NCBI GenBank assembly: GCA_019633425.1
Contig: WSUB01000114.1
Coordinates: 62,001 to 126,000, forward strand
Length of the DNA stretch: 64,000 nt
Direction: 5' to 3'
DNA from: Tulasnella sp. 424
Taxonomy: Eukaryota; Basidiomycota; Agaricomycetes; Cantharellales; Tulasnellaceae
Shown: positions 24,334 through 34,971 of the stretch, piece after piece
Numbering within the stretch: position 1 is the stretch's first letter
How the letters are laid out: every line of letters begins with the position of its first letter
Made by a program: the position numbers and the translations under genes
Notes under the pieces: generated by a model
Told to the model about the DNA's origin: nothing
The model's database searches: none
What the model saw: the letters and a program-made list of their open reading frames with translations, nothing else

Positions 24334-24348
24334 GGGGGGGGGGGGGGG
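24334..24348. repeat. G15 homopolymer tract
   Basis: Fifteen consecutive G lie between the helicase relic and the first kinase-TPR gene. Confidence 0.9.
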
Positions 24349-25139
24349 TGTGCAGAAACGAGAGCTGCAATTGGTTATTGTTTGTTATCACACCAACCGC
24401 GGGAGCATAGAAGAACGGGATTTACATTTTATCGGTTTGGAGAGCAGGGTTGCCGAGCAATCCGATATCGACTTGCAACGTCACAAGAGGAGCGACTGGG
24501 GGTTGCTCGCAGCTACAGGAGTAACTTTGAAATTCAACTCTTGACTATGCTCGTCGTTTTCTGACTCACAAGTGGACGTCCGGGCGACCTACAGGCGAAG
24601 GCATCGAGTTCGTCGACCGGCTGCGCCGGTCTCCGAGACTCTCCTCCTTCGCTCTCCAGCTATTAATAGCCCATGCGTGAGATCGATCATTCTACGGGTA
24701 TGAATTCAGCCATGATTGACGGATTAATTCAGGACTAGAAGAGGTTTGCCCCAAATGCACCAAGGGTAGGTGTTAGTGAGGTGCATGTCATTGATGAGAA
24801 GAGTGTCACCACGGATGCCAGATCATCATGGTATATAACCATACGCACGTATATTAGTTTAGCTTTATATTTGATGTTGATCAGAATGACTTGGCGAGTG
24901 TAACTTTGGGGTTGGGGCTCTCGGCTTTGTAAAGTCACACCAACCGTGGGACGTCGAAGTACCGGCGTCTTGAATTTACGCGGGTGGATAGGGGTTGATG
25001 AGCAACCCAATGTCTTTTTATACTTCCCCTCTTGCCACCACATCCCCTTCGAACCCACTATCCGCGGCCCCCCTCTCCAGGCTGCTCCTCACTGACAGAG
25101 TCTCATACACCTAACCAGCGCCACTCCGCCAATTGTCTA
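24349..25139. other. Upstream region of kinase-TPR copy 1
   Basis: No gene is supported. Two stretches, around 24390-24480 and 24930-25015, share scattered blocks (TCACACCAACCG, GGGTTG..GAGCAA) and may be an old local duplication. Confidence 0.35.
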
Positions 25140-27569
25140 ATGCAAGGCGACGAAATACCTATTAACCCTCCTCAGGCAACCGAGTCCGGCCGAGATCCCC
25201 ATCATGAGTTTCAGTATAGCGCCAAACTAGTGCGTTCAGTCCGGGTCCCGAAGGTGTTTACGGCGAATTGATGATAGGGTTTTTGTGTTCGAACTTCGTA
25301 GCGGGCCAAGCTCGAGAACCTTGACCAATGGCGACTCGATCCCTCCTTGATCGAATTCCCTGGAGACGCTCACGAGTTTCGGGGAGGATACGCAACGGTT
25401 TCACAAGCACATTTAGCTTCGCCTCCCAATTGTCAAACCTCTGAGCCGAAGGTCGTGTGGCAATAACCTCCTCATTGCCAGCAGAGCGAATGGTTGACCG
25501 AGTCGGCTACTCCAATAGGTTGTGGCAGTCAAGATGCTGAAGGTAGAACGTGATGCGGATCTGGAACGCGTATTGGGCGTAAGAACCTCTCCCCCGTTTG
25601 TATGATCAAGATACTAACTTCTCTCAGTTGGCGCTCAGGGAATCCGAATTCGTGCTCAAGCTCTCGCATCCCAACATTATTAGGCTAGAGGGATTTGTCG
25701 AAGACGCGACCAAGTATATGATATGGTTGATTTTTCCATGGGAAGAAAACGGAAATATGAGGGACTTCCTTGCCTCTGGAGAATGGGCAATTCCCGAGCG
25801 AATCTCGCTGGTAAAATCAACCTCGTTTCCTTTGACCTTCTGCTGAGAAGTCGTTGTTCAGATTCACGATGTAGCAGAAGGGGTTGGATATCTTCATAGT
25901 CGGACCCCTCCTATATATCACGGCGACCTTAAATCTGTAGGTAGGCACCCTCGAAAATTGGCCTGGTGGAATGCCTGACTCTGAATGCCTGCAGCTCAAC
26001 ATATTGGTTAATCCCGAATTCCATGCGTTAATCACGGACTTCGGCTCCGCCCGACGCCTAGGAACTGAAGACTTCGACCAGAAACCGAAGAAAAATGACC
26101 CACAGCCGGGACCGGAGCAAACGACGGGCGAGGAGAGTCTCACTGGCACGCTTCAAGCAGTGTACTCTGCCTCCACCAACACGATAACTCTCACGTGCGA
26201 CAAGTACACCCTTCGCTGGGCTGCTCCTGAGCTGCTGAAGGACGAACCACCGAGCCTTGCATGCGATATCTGGGCGTTGGGCTGGATCGCTTACGAGGTA
26301 CGACGAACCACGAGTATCATTCGCTGTCGGTACTCATAGACCTGTGATGAGATAGGTGATGACCAACACCATTCCATTCCACAATGTCAAAAGGGACGTC
26401 GCCGTAGTCAATCGGGTCATTCAGGGAGACCTTCCGTCCATCACCGATGATGCCCGCATGTCGTTAATTCAGGCACTTTGCTCGCTCATGGCTCAGTGTT
26501 GGAGCATTATCCCTGAAAAGCGACCGACGGCAGCCGATTGTGTCAGATTAATCTCTTGGATGGTGAGTGCATGTCACTGATGTTTCCGTGCGGCTGACCC
26601 ACTATGCCCTTGATACAGCCGAGGATCGTCCCAGCGCCGACCCAGGCCGGGGACCCAGAGGCTTCTAAGACTCGCTATGCTGAGCTTCTCCGCAAACTGG
26701 GAGATATGTACAGACTGCAAAACGATTATGTCAACGCATTGGACTGCTTCACCAAGGCATTGAATATTTGCGCAACCACCGACGACACCCACGGAAAGGC
26801 CATTGCTCTGCAGGGTCTTGGTGACATCCATCGGTTTCAAGGAGATTACAGCAAGGCTGGAGGTTTCTACTCCGAAGCCCTGCAACTTTATACCGATATC
26901 GGCAGCCACGGTGGGAGAGCCTATGCTCTATGGGGTCTCGGGGAGGTGCACGCACACCTCGGCGAGTACACCGAAGCCTCGGCACTCTACTCCGATGCGC
27001 TGCAGATTTCTACCGACGTCAGCGATCAAACTGGGAGAGGTAACGCTCTTTCGGGTCTCGCCGATGTACATCTGTTACAAGGGAAGGACGACGAGGCTAT
27101 CAAATTGTACATAAAGATACTCCAAATACGCACGGAAACGGGATTTAGCCTGGGGAGAGCCGACGTTTTGGGGAGAATTGGTGAAGTTCATCGAATTCGA
27201 GGGGAGTACAACGAGGCCATCAAGTTCCACTCTGAATCCCTCCAGATATACACCGAAATGGGCCAGAGATCAGGACAGGCCGAAGCTGTATGGAGCCTTG
27301 CTTCGGTCCATCTATCCCGAGAGGAGTATGACGATGCCGCTACGCTCTACTCCGAATCCCTGCAGATTTCTACCGACATCGGCGATAAAGCCTGCAGAGC
27401 TCATGCTCTGCAAGGCCTTGCTGATACGCACGGTAGGCAGAGCCACCGTAGTGAAGCAATATCTCGGTACACGGAAGCGTCTGAAGCCTGGCGAGAAGTT
27501 GGGAACTCCCAGAGGGCAGCTGAAGCCTTAGAACAGGCTGCTGATCTCCGGACCAAAGAGGCTGCATGA
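25140..27569 (+). CDS. Protein kinase-TPR fusion protein, copy 1
   Basis: Eight exons, 25140-25229, 25302-25451, 25519-25578, 25628-25810, 25862-25936, 25995-26297, 26356-26562 and 26619-27569, give 672 aa, all junctions in phase 0. The kinase domain covers about residues 45-350: a loose glycine loop (FRGGYATV), VAVK (Lys85), ALRESEF (Glu of helix C), HGDLKS (Asp183, HRD changed to HGD), NIL, TDFGSA (Asp201), RWAAPEL and KRPTAADC. The loop and HGDLKS resemble TKL-type kinases of Agaricomycetes. Seven TPR units of 40 residues follow (about 380-660), each with the pattern LGxVHxxxGxYxxAxxxYSEALQI. It is diverged from copies 2 and 3. Neither signal peptide nor membrane helix is seen, so it is probably cytosolic. 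The partner is unknown. Confidence 0.85.
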
Positions 27570-28274
27570 TGGTTTGGCGCATGTATTTTAGCTCAAACGA
27601 GACCCTTTGTTTTCATCGGAGTAAAATCATGTTTTATATATAGTTTCAAAAGTTCTGTGCACTATGTTCGTTAGCTAAAATGCATGTGATCCATTTCTGT
27701 TCTCTATTAGCACGCCCTGCCTGTGGTAAAAGAGGCCAGCGGCCTCTCATATCATAGTTCAGTCCTCGTGTAATGCCTCGACAAAGAGAGAATGATAGGT
27801 ATCGATACAGCGATGGAGAGGAAGGAAGAGTTAGTGCCATTCGATGCGAAAGACGAGGATGACTAAGAAGGAGCCGATGCCGATGACGAGAGTTCCGTTG
27901 AATTCAAGATACCGGATCATCCATGTACACTAGCGTCAAACGACCCGTCACTGTCCCCAATTCAACCACCGAACCAGAAAAAGCACTTCTCCTCAAAACT
28001 TCGATTTCAGACGACGGTTACCTTAGCGGAATATCAGCAACGAGAGGGATCCTCAAAGTTTCGGTGGAAGCAGGCAGCGACTCTGATCGCTGGACGGAAG
28101 GTTGTTCACGAGGTTGATTAAAGGATACATGCGTCGGTGGGAAGAGAGAACGTCTACAAGTCTAACTCGGAGAGTGCCCGTTCCAATCATCGAGGATTCA
28201 AGGCTCAAGCCGGACTTCCTACTACGGCCTGTCCGAGCTCCCAGATCAATTGATCACTTTCGGGAATTATCGTT
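27570..28274. other. Intergenic stretch with a possible membrane-protein exon
   Basis: On the minus strand 27836-27925 reads a hydrophobic run (FNGTLVIGIGSFLVILVF) before a stop. This could be the last exon of a lost membrane protein. No in-frame upstream exon could be joined to it. No other gene is supported. Confidence 0.3.
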
Positions 28275-31200
28275 TCAAAGGAGCATTGCTCTACCCATAG
28301 TTTAACAGAATCGAGGCTTGAAAGGGGAAGTACACGTGACGTGACTTTTGTGGGCGCTCTGTCTCGTAATGAGCATTAATGATATGATTTGGTACCCTGT
28401 GTCGCACGTCACTACTTTGCTTTTGATTCCACCACCGACGATCAATGTATCAAGTTAAGTGAAGGAGGATCCCGAACGAGAAAAGAGAAGGGGGGAGGAA
28501 ACAAAACTCGAAAGGGGAAGTGGGCGGACTCTTACAGGGTCATTGATATTGCCCGGCAGCCACACTCCCCTCTCTCACACCATACTCCATTAATCGTAAC
28601 ACTGTTCGTACGAGTGTCGAAAGTGCCACATCGTATATGGGCGTTGAAGGTGACCCAAAAAAGTATCCGTTTTACAAAGAGCATCCAACACAGTACGAGA
28701 ACAGCCAAGACGAGGACGAGAGACAGCGAGAGGAGAGAAGGAGCACACTTCAGCGACCGCGATACGGCAGTCGGCTGAAGCATCCCAAAATGAGAACCAG
28801 TCCACAATAAATATAAGAGAAAAACGAAACGAGACTGAACGTATGGAAAGGGTTACCAACCGAACGGAGACGTTAAAAATGAGGCGGTGATTTACAGACG
28901 TGCAGCAAGGAAAACGGGCAATAAGCAAGAATAAAGAGAAAGGGGAAAAGAGAAATTAGGCGCCAAGTCCGGCAATAGTTTGGCTTGTATGCTGAGAAAA
29001 GGCTGAAGTGTGCGAGAGTGGTTGAGTTGATGAAATAAGAATATGAGTTGATGACGGAATGGTATCGTGACGGATGGGAATGCATGAGGAATGTGATTAT
29101 GATTTACGAGTTTATGCGCTACGAGAGGAAAGAGACAATTCAGCTATCACCAAAAATGCGAGCCCTATGAGACTTGAAGATACCTCGTCGAGTTTTAAAC
29201 GCTTGACACGTCTGTGTCGTTCGAAACCGGAGCGCGTCGCAGGGAATGATCGGGTCCGACGACGCTGGTAGGCGCAACCGTTAGCCATATCTCTTAGACG
29301 AAGGGACTTGGCGACAGAGGCTTACTATCCATACGCGCGCGCGCTCATAGCAGTCGCATGGTAAAGTTGTCGAGAACCCACCATAGCATAGAACCGGAGT
29401 TGCCCCTCGGTCTCTGCTACGTTAAACGGCCGACCGGACGAGACGTCCACCACGACTCCAGGAGATCGGTAGTGGGCGGAATATCGATGGTTGGTCCTTG
29501 AAATGGGAGTAAGAATTCACCGTTAGGTGACTAGAGAAACTGCAAGATATTCAAGTAGTATACATACCGTGCGGCCTGCCCCTCGGCCCGTTCAGCGCTG
29601 CTACCACTTTGATTCGAAGAGCCCGGCTGGACCGTCAAATCACCCTGAGGCTCCGTTCTCTCGACTTCCGCGTGCTTGGAGGATGGGGGAGGTGGAAGTG
29701 CTCGGTGTGGGGGAGGATTAACGCGTCGAAGGGCCTGAAGTCCAACAGCAGGGTTCCTGGCGTGGCGAGGGCGGACGGTGCGGCCCGACTCGGTTGAAGT
29801 AGCGATAGAGTTTTCAGGCCTATGTGAAATAGACCGTTGGTCCCCAGTTGCCTCCAAACCCGCATGTCCGGGGAGGCCGGGCCTCGACGACACCGGCTCC
29901 TCATCACCCTGCTTTGCCGCAACAGGTTGGTGGCTTTCAGACGCTTCCTCCTCGCTGTCGCTACCCGTACTGGATGGCGATCTACTCCTCAAGGCCACGA
30001 ATGACATGACGCTGGGCCCGGTCTCGAGTCTGGGCGTATCTTCATTCTGAGGCTGAAGGTCACTGGGTCCCTGCTCCGCAGCACCGCCGCTGGAGATGGC
30101 CCCATCATAAACACATAGGGTGACGACTGGGTGGTTAACTGGGAATAATTTAGGATTGTTGGACCAATCTTCGGCCTTGAGTGCCGTCGGCTTCTGGGAG
30201 AGGGGACCTGCGGACTGGAGTCGATCCGACTGCGAAAGCAGAACGGAACCCTTGGCGCTCGCATCGCCCTTTGCATCTTCGGCGCGACCGTGCATCCCGA
30301 TAGGAATATTCTTGGCGGGAATAGGCCCTTTTGCGCGAGCCAAGGCGACGTCCATTCGCGAGATTGTCCTGGCGTTCTGGCGCCTGTGGACGATAGTTGC
30401 ACGAGCTCGGTTGTCGTACGTGACGAGGGGCTCGACATCACGGAAAGGTTGAGTTGAGGATAATATTTGTTGCGATATACTGGGTTTGAGCTCCGATTGC
30501 GTTTGTTGCCCTTCGGTCGGATTCCGTTGGGAGGCGCGATGTCGCTTGCTGGAGTTGGGGTTGGGAGTGCCGCGACCCCCCAGGTTCACGGGCGAATTGC
30601 AATATTCAGCCGCCTCGTTCGTTGAGAAGAAAGAAAGCTGGAAGCGGTAGAGAGAAGGGGTCGATAGTCAGTAAAATGGTTGCATCTAATCTCAAGCGAC
30701 GCGCACCGGGCTCGATTTTAAAGCCTTTGGTGGCACAGGTGGAGGGTTCCTCTAGACGTTTCGTAAGTAAAGAACGTCGGCTTAGTTCTGTTGGCGAACA
30801 AACGGACAGATGAACCCACCGGGCTTGGTGAAAATAAAGCGAATAGTTTCGCCCCCGGTCTATTGGCAGTGGGTGGATTCTAATATACAGTGATGAGCTG
30901 GCGGTTCAGTCTGAATAGAAATGTCCCTCAGCGCTCACAATGCGTGGATTCTTGTCTTTTCCACCGGTTGAAACCTCGTCATTCTGTTTAGTTCGACGGT
31001 GAAAGGTGAGGGCTTTGAAGAGACTGAAGGTGCCCTTCGGGATGCGGGTGGACGACGGATTGCCCTCCTCTCGACGGGAGGATCGGTTCCAAGAAGTGAA
31101 ATGAAGCATGTCTGGAATGTGAATCGGCTCGGTGAAGCGAAGTTCGGTCGAAAAGGCAGTTGTTGGCGAGCGATGTGGGCGAGGGAAAAGGGGCCGGTAG

Positions 31201-31320
31201 TCTAAACAGGCTAAACAGGAAGGGAGGCGGTGTGGGGTGACCCGTTTTATAGTCACACGCTTGAGCCACCACAACGCATTGCACCAAACAGGGATTCGAC
31301 GATTGCCATTAGGACGGAAA
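28275..31320. repeat. Dispersed segment, copy 2
   Basis: It starts with a decayed copy of the CDK1 last exon (GGAGCATTGCTCTACCC ... ATCGAGGCTTGAAAGGGG), continues with the same downstream sequence as at 22050-22850, and carries the intact disordered-protein gene. It is in the same orientation as copy 1. Confidence 0.75.
29112..31109 (-). CDS. Intrinsically disordered protein family, copy 2 (intact)
   Basis: Five exons, 31109-30939, 30751-30707, 30637-29568, 29496-29382 and 29264-29112, give 517 aa with matching phases. Exon 1 encodes a basic head (TSWNRSSRREE, then GTFSLFKALTFHRR). The 45-nt exon 2 encodes RNPPPVPPKALKSSP, like an SH3 or WW ligand. Exon 3 is long, rich in Ser, Pro, Gln and charged residues, and contains the signature GPSVMSFVALRSRSPSS followed by SDSEEEAS. 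Exon 4 encodes a folded-looking block PGVVVDVSSGRPFNVAETEG. Exon 5 is weaker, and another frame of the same exon is also conserved between copies. No family is recognised. The function may involve scaffolding (inference). Confidence 0.6.
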
Positions 31321-31424
31321 TTTGATACGCGATGCAGATAATTAGAATAATCTAATCGTGGGTACTGTCTAAAAGCCCCGTTCTACAGTAGGCTTCCGGG
31401 CCGGGCAGGAGATTCCGATGCCCC

Positions 31425-31505
31425 GTAACGAACGGCCGGCATTTGGTACCTTCCATCGCACGTCGTTACTTTGCTTCCAATTTCACCACCGGGAGCGGTC
31501 GATGC
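31425..31505. repeat. Third fragment of the CDK1 3' flank
   Basis: The blocks CGTAACGAACG, TTTGGTACC, GCACGTC.TTACTTTGCTT and CACCACCG occur in the same order as at 22095-22175 and 28365-28445. Confidence 0.6.
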
Positions 31506-31757
31506 CGAGACAAGCACAATGAAATGAGTAACAGAATGGATAACAAACACAAGCTAATAAGTCATTGGTAAATTCCAAAAAAAAGAAAAAAAGAGCAAAA
31601 ACAAAAACAAAAATGGAGCAGGAAAATGAGATGAGAAACGCAAAACCAGATGCAGACGAGTGATGAACTGGAAGAAGTCTAGGGAATGAAAGGATAAGAA
31701 GAAGATGGGAATGAATGGTTGGAAATGACATGGATTCCGACTGAAGACGTCCCCCGT

Positions 31758-33697
31758 CTACCTTGGGGACGTTGAATCCATGCTACCAGGGACGTCCAGG
31801 AACACAGACCCGCTTGACTTTCTGCTCTTTTTCTTCTCTCTATCTCCTTTACTTTGTTTAGCCTTGGATAAAGTGCTGGAAGGAGAGGGCGACGAAGACC
31901 CCCCGAAGACCATTGACGGCGGAGGGGGCGCCAACGAAGCGGGAGCAGTGAACAGGTCGGACGCTTCGACAGTGTTCAGAGCGTCCATGTTTAATGATGG
32001 CATCGCCACCTCTTCGTATCGTGGTCGCTTCGAGTCTTTTCGTCGTTTTGATGGTGCGGGCGTGGTGGTCGTGCTGCCACCGGCGGATCCAAAGGAGGAA
32101 GAGAGAGGTTGTCGCGACGACGACGAAGGTGACGAGCCCGCTAATGCCGGAGCGGTGAACAGATCCGACGGTTCTACGGTGTTCAGGGCGTCCAGGTTCA
32201 AGTCCGGCAAGGCTATGTCGTCGAAGGCGGCGGGTCCGGACGATGACGACGTCGAACCCATCGAGAGTCCCCTGTGTGGACCTGGGGGTCGTTGTTGTGG
32301 GAGGTGAAGTGGAGGGAGTAGATGCGGATTGCTCTTTGAGGTGCTTGATGATGCATAGCGGCCTTGCTGCTGTCGTGGTCGCTCTTTTTCTTTGCCTTTG
32401 CGGCGGGACGTCCGGTCTCTGGAGGTTATTTCTTCACCACCTGTCTCGTCACCGAGGCCGAGCGCCTTTTCAAGGTCCCCGGGAGACTGAGAAATGGAAG
32501 AAGAGAGCCCAGTTTGCCGTTGAGATTGCGGGGGAGTCATCCACGATGTTTCCGGAGTGGACGGGAATTGGCTCGAAGGGTGATGGTATGGCGAAGATCT
32601 GCCGAGTTCAACGCCATATTGTAGCCGCTCTCGCCAAAGATATAGAAGAAATCCGGATAGAGTGAGGAGGGCTAGGCCTCCGATGCAGAGACCGACGATT
32701 AATGGTATGTTGCTACAAAGGCAATAAAAAATGGAATGCCCGTGAGCTCTTCGACCGCATAGTCTGGGTGGTCTCGGAAACTTACTCTCCCGCTCCCCGC
32801 TTCATTCCTGGCACTTGAAATGATGATTGGCGGTGGGTTCCATCAAAGAGATGGGAAACCGGTTTGGAGTCTGATCTCGCCGTGGATGACTTTGGAAGGC
32901 AGGCTGTGCCGCTCTTATCGTCACCCAATACGGTAATCATTGATGACGTTTCCAAGAGCGTTTCTGATCCTTCGTCATTAAGACTTGTGAAAGCAAGTAC
33001 GAGTCGCGTTCCGTGTGGGATTTCGGCTGTCGACTCCATGGTACCACTTGAGGCGGGGCTTGAGCCGAGGTTCAACGTGGCGCCGCCTGGGACAAACCCG
33101 CGGACGGAGATGTTGGTAGATGCCCTTCGGAGATTTGATGGATCCCATGAGATGGTTAATGGCTGGCATTGGGTTACTGCAGATTGAATGGCGAATATTG
33201 AGGAGGTAGAAGGGGACGTGATTGGGTGTTGTGTTAGACAAGTGGAGTTTGAGGACGAGCCAACGGTAAATGGAACTGACGCTCCCCCTAAATGCTCAAG
33301 CCTGTCAGACTGAAGGAAAACTCGGAAGTAAAAGGCGGATCTGCGTACCTAACCCGTTGCTATCGCTGATGACCGCCAAGGCCCGAGTTCCAACGGATAA
33401 AGGGAAAGTTGGCAGAGCGTCAAACGTTCCTATTCGTGAAGTGGCATTCCACGTTTTATCTGTGCTTGGAATCTTCAAGAGGAGGTTGTTGTGACCTGGT
33501 ATAGAGGCCTGGATGGGCACGAGGAAGAAATGGAATGGAGGCTTGAGGTTATCTATGACGTCTGCCTGCCAGGTGAGGATCGGTGGTGGCTGGCACTGAT
33601 CAAAGTTGCCTTGTAAGGAAATATTCGAAAGTGCTGCCACATGCTTAGCCCCGAATAGCAGAACCAGGACGACGTGAGCCGTAGTGAGTCCTAGCAT
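31758..33697 (-). CDS. Single-pass membrane protein with Ser-rich cytoplasmic tail
   Basis: Three exons, 33697-33349, 33275-32786 and 32712-31758, give 597 aa with consistent phases. The N-terminus is a signal peptide (MLGLTTAHVVLVLLFGA). The ectodomain has two similar CxP modules (QCQPPPILTWQ and QCQPLTISWDP) and N-glycosylation sites. A transmembrane helix (IPLIVGLCIGGLALLTLSGFL) lies near residue 285, followed by WRERL. The tail of about 300 residues is Ser/Pro-rich and contains two copies of LNxDALNTVExSDLFTAPA, about 80 residues apart. Proteins of this layout are common in Agaricomycetes and unstudied. It could be a surface sensor with a docking motif in the tail (inference). Confidence 0.8.
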
Positions 33698-34971
33698 TGG
33701 GAGGGGCAGCTTCGAGGTTACGATGCGAAAACTGAGGGAAGGGAGGCAGCAGCGTTCATGGGAGAAGGGAAAGAAGGATCGGTCAAAGTGCCCGAGGAGA
33801 CTGTGCTTCTTAGCAACCAGGCTGCGCTCATGTGACGCACCTTCAAAATGGAGGACACCCTGGATTCAATTGACGTCCTGTTTTTTGTTTTGAATATCTT
33901 CCCGGCCTAATCGTAACTTGACTTGTAATTCATCACGATTGCTCGAGGTATTTTTTTGAGCGAGCTGCTGGCGATGTTGGTCCGGCTATCAGGGGAAGTC
34001 GCCGAAGGGCTCACTGGCAAGCCTCACGCCAGTAGACAAACAAACCGCAACACGTGAGGAGGACCTACCTTCCTCAGGTTTCCTTCCAACCCTCACACTC
34101 AATTTTGCGCATATTCCCACTGCCAAAACGCATCATCATCTCAAGGAATACGAATGCTCTGAGAATAAAGAGTGGTTAGGACTCATTGAATTGCTGGCAA
34201 AGAGAAATCCTTACCATGAAGGTCCTCCCAATAAGGCGAATTTCAAGGTTTCTCTGAAGGTGAGCGTCCCTACCCAAACCATTTAGATGGCTTTAGCGTG
34301 TCTAATGGAGCCTAGAAGTTGAAACTGACCTTACTATTGTGCGGGGGTGATCCAGTGAGAACGCCCGGAAATCTTACCTTTTGATCAATAATCCAGCACC
34401 GTCGTTCGTGGATTTTCCTATCTCGGACATATCCTTCGCATGAAGACCGATTGCGACCAACCTTCGTGGGATTACTGGTTGAGCGCGCTGCCTTGGTGCA
34501 CGTTCGCCGCTTCCCCGCCTCCGACATCCCGCGTGCGTCGGTCAGGCACGGCGATAGCGGGACTAAATCGGATATCAACATCGACTGGAGCTTCACCCAC
34601 CCCGATATATTGCTGCACCGGCCACAGCACATCACCGTCAACACCTCCATACCAGAAGACTCCCAAGTGTTCACCTTCAGCTTAGCGACTCCAGCCTTCC
34701 AGCGTCATTCGCCTTCCGTGCAACGCTCCGGACCTGATCCATAGCTCGGACCCGATCGCACCCTTGCATCACCGCACTTCCAGCCAAAAGCCAGTCACCG
34801 GTTCGCAAATCCCAGGGAGTCACAGCAGACTTCCACACCACCTCCACCTCACAAGGCATTCGAGGAGCTTCAGCTTTAGCTTAGCAGACCCTTTTCACTC
34901 TCTCTTCGTTCTTAAAAGAAGCGAAGAGTGCGTGGGTCCGCTAACCTCGTCCTTGAAACCCAAACCAGTGC
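33698..34971. other. Region upstream of the IBTK-like gene; possible unrecognised exon
   Basis: An open stretch on the minus strand, 34312-34674 (120 codons, with a GTAAGAT donor inside at about 34378), could be an exon of a small gene ending near 34160. An overlapping plus-strand frame (34451-34744) is equally open. Neither shows a recognised motif. The part 33698-34160 holds nothing recognisable. Confidence 0.3.
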
